A DNA stretch of 64,000 nt, taken from assembly GCF_027359675.1 (NCBI RefSeq), contig NZ_CP114786.1, positions 1,492,501-1,556,500 on the forward strand, in the 5' to 3' direction. A program made the position numbers and the translations under genes. Within the stretch, counting starts at the first letter, position 1. Each line of letters opens with the position of its first letter. Below the pieces are notes generated by a model. That model was not told the origin of the DNA and ran no database searches. It saw only the letters and a program-made list of their open reading frames with translations. Positions 33,981 to 43,209 of this stretch are shown here, piece after piece. This DNA is from Roseibium sp. Sym1. GTDB taxonomy: Bacteria > Pseudomonadota > Alphaproteobacteria > Rhizobiales > Stappiaceae.

Positions 33981-35765
33981 TTATTCCGCCGCCAGAACAT
34001 ATTCGTCGGCCACCGGCAGGCGCATGGTGAACATGGCCCCGCCCTCGTCGAGATTCGCCGCCTTCAGTGTGCCGGAGAAGTCATGGACGATCTTGTACGC
34101 GATCGACAAGCCCAGACCGAGGCCCGCCCCGACATCCTTGGTGGTAAAAAAGGGATCGAAGACCTGGGGCAGGGACTCCGCATCAATACCGGGACCATTG
34201 TCGGCAACCGTCAGCACGGCCTGATCGCCTTCCCGATGCAACGACAGCGCCACCTTGGGCAGAGGACTGTTGGCAACGGCATCGACCGCGTTGGACAGCA
34301 GATTGACCACCACCTGCTCAAGACGGATGCGTCCGCCCTTGACGATGATGTCCTCTTCCGGGAGCACGAGATCCAGGGTCACCTGTTTCTGTTTTATCTG
34401 GGGCTGCAGGAGGAGAGTTGCCTCGTCCACCACCTGGCGCAGGGATACCGGCTTGATGTCGGTGCCGGACTTGCGCGTGAACCCCTTCAGCGTCTTTGCA
34501 ATCTCGGCCATCCGGGTAACCATGCCCTCGATCCGGCCAAGATTGGTCTTGGCCTCCGTGGCGCGGCCACGTTCGATCAGCATGCCGGCGATTTCCGCAT
34601 CCGAGCGAATGGCCGCAAGAGGCTGGTTGTATTCATGGCTGAGCGCCGCCGACATGCGCCCGAGGGTGGCCAGCTTGGCCGTCTGCACCAGTTCGGCCTG
34701 GGCCAGACGCAGATCGGACTCGGCCTGTTCTCGTTCGCGCACCTCGCGCTCCAGTCGAACGTTGGCCTTGCGCAGATCCGCAGTCCGGCTCTGGACACGG
34801 CGTTCCAGGCGCAGAGCTTCCGCGCGGGAGCGCCGTTCCTGTCGACGGAATTCCGCTCGCCGCGCGATCAGGATGGCCAGCCCGCCGGCGGCGATCACAC
34901 ACACCAGGAGCGCCACCAGCATGGCCCAGCCAGACCTCTGGCGCGCATCGTCGATATCGACAAGCGAACGGACCTGCCAGCCGAGCACCGCCACGTTTTC
35001 CCGCAGTTGCATATGAGCATCGCTCGCAGGCGCCACTGGAACCAACAGTGCGAGCCTTTCAAGCGGCGACATGTCGGCAATGTCCCTGCCGAGGTCGAGC
35101 TCCTCCATGGTCTTGCCGCGCCACTCCGGCATGTTGCTCACAACCACCCGGCCATCCGTATCCAGAGCAAAGATCGTGTCCTTGCTGAGCGCCCAGGCCT
35201 GTTCGACATCGTCCAGGCTGACCCGCACGGCCACGATGCCGACGATCTCGTTTCCCCGCCGCAGTGGCGAGGCGAACACGTAATTCGAAGCACGATCCGG
35301 TGTTCCGGGAATGAGCTGGCGGCCGAGTTGACCCAGTTTGGCCTGTTCGAATGCTTGCCGGATCTGGTCGGCGCCACCGATGGAACTCGCGGGCACCCCG
35401 GCATGGCTGGACACCACGACCTCGCCGTCGGCATCCATCAGCCAGATTTCCTCGGCCCCCGACATGCCGGCCGCGATCGCGGTGATGCCGGGATCCAGAA
35501 AAGGACCATCACCGTAAAGCAGGTCGCTGATGTCCGGTCCACGCGCAAGCAGCGGCGACAGCAGCCGGAACTTGTCGAGCAACCGCTCCAGAACGGCGGT
35601 CTGCACGGCCAGATTGGCCCTGGCACCCGTCTCCAGTTCCGCCAGGGTGATCCTGAGGCTGGCAAGACCCGTCAGCCAAAGGACCAGCACCGTCGCCAGC
35701 ACGAGCGACGCTCCGATCCCGATTTTCAGCTTGCGCCAGCTCCGGCGCAGGGGTTTGCCTATCAT
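33981..35765 (-). CDS. dctB: C4-dicarboxylate-type sensor histidine kinase, DctB family
   Basis: Membrane kinase of 594 residues. A helix at about residues 12-32 and another near 290-312 enclose a periplasmic double-PAS (dCache-like) sensor. A coiled coil follows (RRVQSRTADLRKANVRLERE), then H-box ALSHEYNQPLAAIRSDA, N-box LLSNAVDAV, D-box VADNGPGID and G-box GLGLGLSIAYKIV, all intact. The start MIGKPLRRSW is preferred; an ATG at 35792 is also possible, and the longer frame is spurious. Paired with dctD. Confidence 0.9.
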   Translation of the reverse strand: MIGKPLRRSWRKLKIGIGASLVLATVLVLWLTGLASLRITLAELETGARANLAVQTAVLERLLDKFRLLSPLLARGPDISDLLYGDGPFLDPGITAIAAGMSGAEEIWLMDADGEVVVSSHAGVPASSIGGADQIRQAFEQAKLGQLGRQLIPGTPDRASNYVFASPLRRGNEIVGIVAVRVSLDDVEQAWALSKDTIFALDTDGRVVVSNMPEWRGKTMEELDLGRDIADMSPLERLALLVPVAPASDAHMQLRENVAVLGWQVRSLVDIDDARQRSGWAMLVALLVCVIAAGGLAILIARRAEFRRQERRSRAEALRLERRVQSRTADLRKANVRLEREVREREQAESDLRLAQAELVQTAKLATLGRMSAALSHEYNQPLAAIRSDAEIAGMLIERGRATEAKTNLGRIEGMVTRMAEIAKTLKGFTRKSGTDIKPVSLRQVVDEATLLLQPQIKQKQVTLDLVLPEEDIIVKGGRIRLEQVVVNLLSNAVDAVANSPLPKVALSLHREGDQAVLTVADNGPGIDAESLPQVFDPFFTTKDVGAGLGLGLSIAYKIVHDFSGTLKAANLDEGGAMFTMRLPVADEYVLAAE

Positions 35766-35827
35766 GGCGCCAGTATACCCAAGCCGGACCATCCGTGAAG
35801 CCGCCGAGACCGGCCTGTCTCTTTGCG

Positions 35828-36940
35828 TCAAGGCGTCGTGCGATAACTGTCGGCCAGTGCCGGTGCCCGCTGGCGCCGGTCGATGGCCACGCTCTTGATC
35901 AGCACCGTGACTTCCCTGCCCACATGAAGGTCGAGTTCGGCGACGGAAGCCCGGGTGATGCGCGCGCGCAGTGTCTGGCCGCGCACCGAGCACAGGATTT
36001 CCGCATAGGGACCGGATTCACTGGAAATGCTGGTGATGACGGCGGCAAACGCATTTCGGATGGACAGGCCTTCGGGCGGGTGAAGGGCCAGCGCCACGTC
36101 CCGCGCGCGGATACGAAGGCGGACAGCGTCGCCCATCGCCGCCGCCATGTCGGGAATCTGAAGAACGGCGCCGCCGATGTCGACATCGGTCAGGCCCCAG
36201 TCCGGGTCGATCCTGGCAACGGTCCCCTCCAGGAGCGCGCCTGCCTCGTGCCGGCCGGTCGCCTTGCCGAGGTCCGTCCGCGCCAGCATGTCCGCCACCG
36301 GTCCGAAAGCGGGCGTTTTGCCATCCGACAGGATCACCAGCGTGTTGGAAAGGCGGGCGACCTCCTCGATGGAATGGCTGACATAGAGGATCGGAATGCC
36401 GGCTTCGGCGCACAGCCGGTCCAGGTAGGGCAGAATGTCGTTGCGCCGGGCCTGGTCCAGGTTTGCCAGCGGTTCGTCCATGATCAGCAGGCGCGGATCC
36501 GACAGCAGGGCGCGGCCGATGGCGACGCGCTGCTTTTCCCCGCCGGACAGTGTTCTCGGCATGCGCTCGAGCAGGCTTCCCAGTCCGAGCAGGTCGACCA
36601 CTTCGGACATGTCGCGCGTCCCGGCCCTGCGTCCGGCCCAGCGCGCATAGGTGAGATTGGCGCGGACGCTCAGGTGTGGAAACAGCCGCGCATCCTGGAA
36701 GACATGACCGACACGCCGCGCCTGGACGGGCAGATCGATGCCCTTGTCCGCGTCGAACAGGACCGTGCCGTTGACGGCGATGCGCCCGCGCGACGGGGTC
36801 AGCAGTCCCGCGATCATGTTTGTGAGCGAGGTCTTGCCGGCGCCGGACTGGCCAAACAGGGACGTCACGCCGCCACTGCTCCTGAAGCAGGCCTCGAGTG
36901 TCATCTGTCCGACATGGCCGGCGATGTCGACATCAAGCAT
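35828..36940 (-). CDS. modC: Molybdate ABC transporter ATP-binding protein ModC
   Basis: ATPase of 370 residues. Walker A GQSGAGKTS near residue 33, signature LSGGEKQRVAIGRALL, Walker B LLIMDEPLANLD, H-loop VSHSIEE. Residues about 290-360 form a TOBE/Mop-like domain that binds molybdate and senses internal oxyanion. It overlaps modB by 8 bp. Supplies molybdenum for the cofactor; moeB, a cofactor-pathway gene, is also in the window but not linked. Confidence 0.94.
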   Translation of the reverse strand: MLDVDIAGHVGQMTLEACFRSSGGVTSLFGQSGAGKTSLTNMIAGLLTPSRGRIAVNGTVLFDADKGIDLPVQARRVGHVFQDARLFPHLSVRANLTYARWAGRRAGTRDMSEVVDLLGLGSLLERMPRTLSGGEKQRVAIGRALLSDPRLLIMDEPLANLDQARRNDILPYLDRLCAEAGIPILYVSHSIEEVARLSNTLVILSDGKTPAFGPVADMLARTDLGKATGRHEAGALLEGTVARIDPDWGLTDVDIGGAVLQIPDMAAAMGDAVRLRIRARDVALALHPPEGLSIRNAFAAVITSISSESGPYAEILCSVRGQTLRARITRASVAELDLHVGREVTVLIKSVAIDRRQRAPALADSYRTTP

Positions 36941-37640
36941 GGCCGGCTCCCATGCGCGCGCGCAATCGCCGGACCAGAAGCTCGGAGGCGATCAGCGCTG
37001 CGAAGGCAACAATTGTGGCGATCAGGGTGAGCCGGAAGGCCGCCAGATCGCCGCTCGGGGTCTGCGTGGCGGTGTAGAGCGCAAGCGCCAGGGTGCGGGT
37101 CTCGCCGGGGATATTGGAGACAAACGTGATGGTCGCACCGAACTCGCCCATGGCCTTTGCGAACCCCAGGATCGCACCGCCGAGGATTCCGGGCAGGGCC
37201 AGCGGAAGGGTGATCGTGAGGAAGGCAACCAGCCGACGCGCTCCGAGAGACTTGGCCGCCTCCTCCAGCTTTTCGTCAACGGCCTCGAAGGATATCCGGA
37301 TCGGCCGCACCATCAGCGGAAAGGCCATCACCCCCGCCGCGAGCGCGGCGCCGGTCCAGTTGAAGGCAAAGCTGATGCCCAGGGTGTTTTCCAGAAAGGC
37401 ACCGACGGGCCCCTTTCGGCCGAAGGTCAGCAGCAGGACGTAGCCCGTGACGACGGGCGGCAGAACCAGCGGCAAATGCACAAGCGCGTTGACGATGCCG
37501 TGACCGGCAAAACGGTATCTCGCCAGCAGATAGGCAATCAGGACGGCCATTGGCAACGCGACGAGGAGCGCCGTCGCGGCAACCTTGAGCGTGAGCACAA
37601 GCGCCTGCCATTCACCGGGCTGAAGAGAGAAGAAATCCAC
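36933..37640 (-). CDS. modB: Molybdate ABC transporter permease ModB
   Basis: Channel subunit of 235 residues with five to six helices. FSLQPGEWQALVLTLKVA at the N-terminus, the LPPVVTGYVLLLTFGRKG segment near residues 60-77 and the EAA-like loop ARRLVAFLTITLPLALPG are typical of ModB. Middle gene of modA-modB-modC, 48 bp after modA, overlapping modC. Confidence 0.94.
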   Translation of the reverse strand: MDFFSLQPGEWQALVLTLKVAATALLVALPMAVLIAYLLARYRFAGHGIVNALVHLPLVLPPVVTGYVLLLTFGRKGPVGAFLENTLGISFAFNWTGAALAAGVMAFPLMVRPIRISFEAVDEKLEEAAKSLGARRLVAFLTITLPLALPGILGGAILGFAKAMGEFGATITFVSNIPGETRTLALALYTATQTPSGDLAAFRLTLIATIVAFAALIASELLVRRLRARMGAGHA

Positions 37641-37688
37641 GTTTGTTCAGTCTGTTGGTTCCGGTCGCAGGCCGTTCTTGTCTGACCC

Positions 37689-38447
37689 TCATCCGTTATC
37701 GGCCACAAAGCCGAGGGAGCGCAAGACCTCCTGTGCCGCTGGACCTGCCAGAAAGTCCAGGAATTGCGACGCGGCGCCCCTGTCGCCTTCCCCGGTCAGC
37801 GCCGCAAGATAGCGGATCCGGGGATGACTGCCTTCCGGAAACTCATAAAGGATAGTGACCCCGGGCTCGATCAGGGCGTCGGTCCTGTAAACGAGACCGG
37901 CGGGTGTATCGCCGCGTACCACGGCCGTCAGCGCGACCCGGACATTTTCCATCGGTGCAAGCGCATGCGAAACCGTCGACCAGAGGCCCTGGTGCTCAAG
38001 CGCCGCCTTGCCGTAGCGCCCGGCGGGCACCGTGTCGGGATCGGCCATGGCCAGACGGTGCCCATCAAGCCGCTCCTGCAGATCCGCCGCCGCAGGCTCA
38101 AGGGCTGCACTGCCTTTCGCCCCGATCAGGACAATCGCGTTGGAGGCAAAATCCCGGATCGTGTCCGCCTCGACCACCCCCGCGTCGCGGACATAGTCCA
38201 TCCAGGCGGCGTCGGCGGAAATGAATACGTCGGCAGGGGCGCCCGCCTCGATCTGCCTTGCCAGGGTGCCGGTGCCCGCAAAGGAAAACACCACCGCGGT
38301 TCCGGTCTCCTCCTCGAAGGCCGCGCCGATGGCCTCCATCGCCTCGCGCAGGCTCGCCGCGGCAAAGACCGTCAACGGCTCGGCGGCCCGGGTAGGGAGC
38401 AGCGTGGAAAGCATCAAAACCGAAATGAAAAGCAGGCGCCGCATCAA
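37689..38447 (-). CDS. modA: Molybdate-binding protein ModA
   Basis: Periplasmic binding protein of 252 residues with a signal peptide (cleavage after PTRA, about residue 20). Binding-site segments include FAAASLREAMEAIG, SFAGTGTLARQIEAGAPADVFISAD split by a loop, and DTVPAGRYGKAAL near residue 137, which is diagnostic for oxyanion-binding ModA. First gene of modABC. I see no ModE-box or molybdenum-cofactor riboswitch in the 210 bp upstream. Confidence 0.94.
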   Translation of the reverse strand: MMRRLLFISVLMLSTLLPTRAAEPLTVFAAASLREAMEAIGAAFEEETGTAVVFSFAGTGTLARQIEAGAPADVFISADAAWMDYVRDAGVVEADTIRDFASNAIVLIGAKGSAALEPAAADLQERLDGHRLAMADPDTVPAGRYGKAALEHQGLWSTVSHALAPMENVRVALTAVVRGDTPAGLVYRTDALIEPGVTILYEFPEGSHPRIRYLAALTGEGDRGAASQFLDFLAGPAAQEVLRSLGFVADNG

Positions 38448-38657
38448 GACCTCGTTCCGTCCAACCGTGCAACCAGGGTCGGGACCCTAGCTAAGCCCTT
38501 TGCACGGCAGCTTCAATAGGGCCGACGACGGCGGCCGGGCAGCCGTCGGCTTCGGAAGAACCGGTCTTGACCCCTTTTTCCGGGCCCGCTCGCAAATCGG
38601 GTCGTTCCTGTCCGGCGGTCTGCCTATGGTCGTCCCAGATCAGCCAAGGAGACAAAA

Positions 38658-39125
38658 ATGTTCCAGATCCAAGCTTTGCCCGCCGCCAGCTTTTCCCATC
38701 TCTACGGTCTGAGCGACGCCGAACTCGCTCGGAAGAATATCCAGGTGCATTATTCCGACGGCGCCTTTCCCTGCCGGGTGTCACTCAAGGACGTGGCCGA
38801 GGGAACACGCGTGTTGCTGCTCAATTTCGAGCACCAGCCGGGCGAATCACCCTACCGGTCGCGCCATGCGATCTTCGTTGCCGACGGCGCCGAGGAAAAC
38901 CATCCGGAAGCCGGCACGGTGCCGGAAGCGATTGCCTGCCGCCTTCTTTCGGTTCGCGCGTTCAACCGGGATCATGAAATGATCGACGCGGATGTCATCG
39001 AGGGTCGTGAGGTCGACACCCTGATCAACAGGTTCTTCGACAATCCGCAGGTCGACTACATCCACCTGCATTTTGCGCGCCGCGGCTGTTTCGCCGCCAG
39101 CGTTACCCGCACAGCCTGGGCATAA
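38658..39125 (+). CDS. DUF1203 family protein
   Basis: A 155-residue cytoplasmic protein matching DUF1203 in length and in the central block PCRVSLKDVAEGTRVLLLNF followed by SPYRSRHAIFV, and in the C-terminal FFDNPQVDYIHLHFARRGCF. No catalytic motif is obvious and the function of the family is not known. The ATG follows AAGGAGAC. Monocistronic, divergent from modABC. Confidence 0.88.
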   Translation: MFQIQALPAASFSHLYGLSDAELARKNIQVHYSDGAFPCRVSLKDVAEGTRVLLLNFEHQPGESPYRSRHAIFVADGAEENHPEAGTVPEAIACRLLSVRAFNRDHEMIDADVIEGREVDTLINRFFDNPQVDYIHLHFARRGCFAASVTRTAWA

Positions 39126-39607
39126 CCGAATTTCACGGACGCCTGTGCACGCCCCGGAGGTCATTTCCTCAAGACATGCCTCCGGGTCTTGCCCGAGAGT
39201 GCCTTGCCTGTGCAGGACGTTGCGGTCACTGCCGAGGCCATCGGTTCTCTTCCGGTTCTCATGCCGGCGGATCCTCCAACCTGTTTTAAGATCTTGTGCC
39301 CACAGGCTTTTCCAGTCCGGCAAGAGTTTCATTCGTGCCGGAGACGCCGGCGAAACGGGTATTCTTCAGACATTTTTCTCCCCCGCCGTTCCGGGCAGAT
39401 GAGCGTCCGTTCCCGGCGCGACTGTCAGTTTTGCATCCGCATGACAAGGTCCGCGTCACCCGCAGCAGCTTTTTCGGAACTGGCGCCCTGTTTCGGAGTA
39501 AACTGGTGCTTCACGGAACAACCCCGTCACGCTCATAAGGGAACCACATTGCCGCGCCGAACCAGGGCGTGCATCATTGGAAATTACACTTACCGGGAGA
39601 TCTTGCC
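39126..39607. other. 482-bp gap with no convincing gene
   Basis: Contains a hairpin CCCGGAGG / CCTCCGGG (39153-39160, 39179-39186) just after the DUF1203 gene, without a U run. The remainder has short overlapping frames rich in Pro, Arg and Ser without coding character. The leader of the PEP-mutase-family gene, with GGGAG before its ATG, is at the end. Confidence 0.5.
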
Positions 39608-40453
39608 ATGTCTACTGCTGCCGACCGCCGTGCCGCCTTCAAGGCGCTCCACGAAAAGGGACGGGCCTTCCTGATGCCGAACCCCTTTGACATCGGCACC
39701 GCCCGGATCCTGGACGGATTGCGATTCGACGCGATGGCGACCTCCAGCGCAGGTTATGCCTGGACCCGTGGCGTCAAGGATGCCGAAGGCCTGATCACGC
39801 GCGACGCCGCCCTGTCCCACGCCGCCGAAATCATCGGTGCCACCACGCTGCCGGTGAACGGCGACCTGGAGAATGGTTTCGGCGACAGCCCGGACGACGT
39901 CGTGGAAACAGTGAAGGGCGCTATCGAGGTCGGGCTGGCCGGCTGCTCGATCGAGGACTACAGCCAGGACCCCAGACATCCCTATTACGATCTCGATCTC
40001 GCCGTTGACCGGATCAAGGCTGCGGTCGAAGCCAAAAACGGGACGGCGCCCGATTTCGTTCTCACGGCGCGCAGCGAAGGGCCGGTTCAGACCGAGCATG
40101 AACTTGAGGAAACCATCAAGCGGCTCAATGCCTTCGCGGCGGCCGGCGCCGACTGCATCTACGCGCCTCAGCTGAAGGACCGCGAGCAGATTTCCAGGGT
40201 TCTGGACGCGGTCGAGGCGCCTGTGAACATTCTGGCCGGGCGCAAGAATTTCCACCTCACCCGCAAGGAGCTTGGGGACATGGGAGTCACGCGTGTCTCG
40301 ATCGGGGCGGGCCTTGCCAGGATTGCCTTCGATGCCTTCATCGCGGCGGCGGAAGACATGAAGGGCGGCGGAGCCTTCGGATGTTTCGACCGTGCCGAAA
40401 CCATGCCGGAGGGCGCCGCCGATTTCGAAAGCTTCATGAAGGCGAGGCTCTGA
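39608..40453 (+). CDS. Isocitrate lyase/PEP mutase superfamily enzyme
   Basis: TIM-barrel enzyme of 281 residues. FLMPNPFDIGTARIL opens the barrel, the metal-binding region reads PVNGDLENGFG (instead of the more common DxDxGYG), followed by GLAGCSIEDY and the PDFVLTARSEG strand. It lacks the KKCGH catalytic loop of true isocitrate lyase, so carbon-carbon or carbon-phosphorus lyase activity on another oxo-acid (as in PEP mutase or oxaloacetase relatives) is likelier. The start MSTAADRR has GGGAG at good spacing. The GNAT gene follows 6 bp later, so they are co-transcribed. Confidence 0.88.
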   Translation: MSTAADRRAAFKALHEKGRAFLMPNPFDIGTARILDGLRFDAMATSSAGYAWTRGVKDAEGLITRDAALSHAAEIIGATTLPVNGDLENGFGDSPDDVVETVKGAIEVGLAGCSIEDYSQDPRHPYYDLDLAVDRIKAAVEAKNGTAPDFVLTARSEGPVQTEHELEETIKRLNAFAAAGADCIYAPQLKDREQISRVLDAVEAPVNILAGRKNFHLTRKELGDMGVTRVSIGAGLARIAFDAFIAAAEDMKGGGAFGCFDRAETMPEGAADFESFMKARL

Positions 40454-40459
40454 CGGACC

Positions 40460-40924
40460 ATGGACGAGGCCTCCTCACCTGCCGCGCCTTCACCGGCCCG
40501 CCCGGAGGATGCTCCGGCCCTGAAGGCCCTGGCCGACAGGGCCTATGCCCATTACATCCCGGTCATCGACGCGATACCGGCGCCGATGCAGGCCGACTAT
40601 GCGGAAATGGTCCGCGATCACGAGGTCTGGACGATCCGTTCCAATGGCGCTCTCAGTGCCAGCCTCGTGCTCATCAACCGTGACGACCACCTGCTGATCG
40701 AAAGCATAGCGGTCGACCCGGACAGCCAGGGCAGGGGATACGGCCGGCGCCTGCTCGACTGGTCGCGGCGCCGGGCGGTGGTGCTCGGCCAGACCGATCT
40801 TCGACTCTACACCAATGTCCTGATGACCGACAACCGCGCCTGGTACCGGCGTGCCGGGTTCGCGGAAACCCACGAGGAACAGCGCGGCGACAAACGGATC
40901 GTGCACATGCGTTTGACCTTGTGA
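40460..40924 (+). CDS. GNAT-family N-acetyltransferase
   Basis: A 154-residue acetyltransferase. Motif A is intact: VDPDSQGRGYGRRLLDWS near residues 87-104 with the QGRGYG acetyl-CoA pyrophosphate loop; the C-terminal AWYRRAGF motif B follows near residue 125. The acceptor substrate is unknown. It is the second gene of the pair with the PEP-mutase-family gene and ends 6 bp before the stop of the opposing AEC permease gene. Confidence 0.9.
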   Translation: MDEASSPAAPSPARPEDAPALKALADRAYAHYIPVIDAIPAPMQADYAEMVRDHEVWTIRSNGALSASLVLINRDDHLLIESIAVDPDSQGRGYGRRLLDWSRRRAVVLGQTDLRLYTNVLMTDNRAWYRRAGFAETHEEQRGDKRIVHMRLTL

Positions 40925-40929
40925 GGCGA

Positions 40930-41823
40930 TCAGCCGGTGGCCCAGAAGGTCAGCACCAGCGGCAGCGTGACCAGTGTCAGGATCGTCGAGACAAAGATGA
41001 AGCCCGCCACGCCGGGCGCATCGTCCGGCTGGTACTGCGCCACCGCAAGGTAGCTCGCGACCGATGGCGGCATGAAGCACAGCAGCACGATCACGCTTTC
41101 GATCTTGGAATCCAGGGTCAGGATGCTTGTCAGCACGAAGGCGGCGATGGCGCCGTTGATGATGTGCACCGCCGAGAGGAAAAACGCCCGAACAAGTCCG
41201 CCGATCTCCAGCGTTGCCAGGGAGTGACCCAGGGTCAGCAGCATGACGGGCACGGCCAGCCCCGCCAGGATTGTCAGGCTCTGGTCCACCGGACCCGGCA
41301 GCTTCAGCCCGGTGGCCAGGAGAAACAGCGCAATGACGACGGCATAGACAACCGGTTGCCGGGCCAGGGTGGCAAGATCCGGACGGCCCATCGGCAATGC
41401 CTGGCCGATGGTGAAAATGGCGACCAGCACCACGACGACGAACCCGATGGCAACGGCGGCTCCTTCCGGGCCGAAGGCAAGGGTCGCGACCGGAAATCCG
41501 ATATTGCCGACGTTGATCAGCATCATCGGAGCCAGATAGGCCTTGATGGGCAGACGCAGGACCCGGAGAACAAGAAATCCGAGCAGGCCGAGAAGCAGGA
41601 CAAGCCCGGCGGCGGCCGTCATGACGATCAGGAAGGTGTGGAGCTGAATGTGTTCCTTCGCCAGATGCGACAGGATCAGCGCCGGATAGCCGACATTGGC
41701 GACCAGTGCACCGAAAAGCTTCCTGTCGAAAGGGGCCTTGATCCTGGCGAGGCCGAAGCCAAGCAGGACACACAGGAGCACCGGCAGCATGACATTGACG
41801 ACATGATCGAAAATTACCGCCAC
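40930..41823 (-). CDS. AEC-family (auxin efflux carrier-like) permease
   Basis: Membrane transporter of 297 residues with about ten hydrophobic helices in two five-helix halves. Typical segments are LLGFGLARI, NVGYPALILSHLA and the mid-protein INVGNIGFPVATLAFG, which contains the Asn/Pro crossover region. Family members export organic acids such as malate or small aromatics. A GTG start at 41823 is chosen because GAGGGG lies 8 nt upstream; an ATG at 41862 has no ribosome binding site. Confidence 0.88.
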   Translation of the reverse strand: MAVIFDHVVNVMLPVLLCVLLGFGLARIKAPFDRKLFGALVANVGYPALILSHLAKEHIQLHTFLIVMTAAAGLVLLLGLLGFLVLRVLRLPIKAYLAPMMLINVGNIGFPVATLAFGPEGAAVAIGFVVVVLVAIFTIGQALPMGRPDLATLARQPVVYAVVIALFLLATGLKLPGPVDQSLTILAGLAVPVMLLTLGHSLATLEIGGLVRAFFLSAVHIINGAIAAFVLTSILTLDSKIESVIVLLCFMPPSVASYLAVAQYQPDDAPGVAGFIFVSTILTLVTLPLVLTFWATG

Positions 41824-41886
41824 CTGACGCCCCTCCCACTCTGCCCCGAAGGCTGCCCGCACCTTTCCGGAACACCGGATTGCAGG

Positions 41887-41914
41887 CGCTCCGGGCAGAA
41901 CGGGGCCCGGAGCG
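41887..41914 (-). terminator. GC-rich hairpin downstream of rsgA
   Basis: CGCTCCGGGC (41887-41896) pairs perfectly with GCCCGGAGCG (41905-41914), starting 13 bp after the rsgA stop. No U tract follows on the minus strand. Confidence 0.4.
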
Positions 41915-41926
41915 TCCGAAAAGGCG

Positions 41927-43021
41927 CTAGTCGCGCCCCCACTTCGATTGCTTCTTGTCCTTCATGATACCCCGGACCATCTTGCCAAAAGCCTTATCCC
42001 TGGAGCGCCGCTCGGCCAGGCTGGCGGAGTTGAAGGCTTCCTCGGCCTTCAGCTTGCGCCACCGTGCCAGCCTGGTCGGATCCAGGTCACCGCTTCCGAT
42101 CGCTTCCCGCACGGCGCATCCCGGTTCGCTTTCATGAAGGCAATTCTTGAAGCGGCAGCCGGTTGCAAGGTCGTTCAGGTCGGCGAACAGGTCCTCGATA
42201 CCGGAGGCCGCGTCGGTGAGCTGCAATTCGCGCATGCCGGGCGTATCGAGCACCAGGCAGCCACCCGGGACAAGATGCAGCTGGCGGCGCGTGGTCGTGT
42301 GCCGGCCCTTGGCATCGTCCTCGCGGATCCCCTGTGTCGCGATCTCCTGCGTGCCGGCGAGCGCGTTGGTGAGCGTCGACTTGCCCACGCCGCTTGACCC
42401 CAGAAACGCCACGGTCTGACCGGGCTTGCACCACGCGACCAGTTTTTCCCGCGGTTCCTCGCCGCGGGCATCAAGCGTGACGACCGGAACGAGATCGGAG
42501 ATCGCGCGGGCCTGTTCGACAAAGTCCAACGGGGTGTCGACCAGGTCGGATTTCGTCAGCACGATCACCGGCGTTATCTGCGCCTCGAAGGCAACGGCGA
42601 TATACCGTTCCATCCGGGCGATATTGAAGTCCTGGTTGCAGGAGGAAACGACAAAGGCCGTCTCTATGTTGGCGGCGATCAGCTGGACCTGCCGGTCCGT
42701 GCCGGGGGCGCGCCGTTTCAGCAGGCTCTTGCGCTCCAGGACGCGACTTGCGGCAGGCTGGTCGCGGTCCATGAGAACCCAGTCGCCGACCGTCGCCTCG
42801 ATGCGGGGCGGCAGGCTGCCGTCGATGCCGTCGCCGATCACGTGCAACGCATTGCGATGCACCTCGACGACACGAACGGGCGGCGTTCGCTCAAGCGCGT
42901 CCGCGCTGATCTGCTGGGCAAAAAAGGGCTGCCAGCCCAGCGCCTGGAGGGTCGAGGCGGGCTGGTTCTGAGGTTTCGGTCCGTTGGCCGAAGGAAAGAA
43001 GTCGGAATAGTTCCGTGGCAT
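41927..43021 (-). CDS. rsgA: Ribosome small-subunit-dependent GTPase RsgA
   Basis: Circularly permuted GTPase assisting 30S maturation, 364 residues. An N-terminal OB-fold (EATVGDWVLM) precedes the permuted G motifs: TKSD (G4, about residue 158), GSSGVGKST (G1, about 210), the LVPGG segment and DTPGMREL (G3). A zinc finger, CRFKNCLHESEPGC, lies near residues 294-307. All are intact. No strong ribosome binding site is visible. It is separated by 188 bp from the upstream HTH-citrate synthase gene on the same strand. Confidence 0.95.
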   Translation of the reverse strand: MPRNYSDFFPSANGPKPQNQPASTLQALGWQPFFAQQISADALERTPPVRVVEVHRNALHVIGDGIDGSLPPRIEATVGDWVLMDRDQPAASRVLERKSLLKRRAPGTDRQVQLIAANIETAFVVSSCNQDFNIARMERYIAVAFEAQITPVIVLTKSDLVDTPLDFVEQARAISDLVPVVTLDARGEEPREKLVAWCKPGQTVAFLGSSGVGKSTLTNALAGTQEIATQGIREDDAKGRHTTTRRQLHLVPGGCLVLDTPGMRELQLTDAASGIEDLFADLNDLATGCRFKNCLHESEPGCAVREAIGSGDLDPTRLARWRKLKAEEAFNSASLAERRSRDKAFGKMVRGIMKDKKQSKWGRD

Positions 43022-43209
43022 TGGATGTCTCGTGATTTAAACACACGTCGTCGGGCGCCCGCGCAGGGCGCCGGTTCATGTATTTTCGGCTCTCCGCTCT
43101 CGTGAGAGCCGGATCACGCAATCTCTGACATCAAATCTCCATGGTCGCGCGGGAACGCGCTCTTCTCAGGTAGCTGCTGCCCGCCCGGTTTTCAAGGCTC
43201 TGCCGATGC
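43022..43209. other. Hairpin-rich 188-bp gap upstream of rsgA
   Basis: Contains CGGCTCTC / GAGAGCCG around 43088-43112 and a strong GGGCGCC...GGCGCC fold near 43058-43080. On the minus strand these would be the rsgA leader or the 3' end of the citrate synthase transcript. No open frame and no recognisable riboswitch. Confidence 0.4.

Noticed and set aside
33870..35798. 642-codon plus-strand frame opposite dctB
   Set aside because: Antisense of the histidine kinase, whose H, N, D and G boxes are all on the minus strand.
38448..38657. Molybdenum-cofactor riboswitch or ModE box upstream of modA
   Set aside because: No conserved Moco-RNA core or ATCGNTATATA-type box seen; only ordinary G+C-rich sequence.
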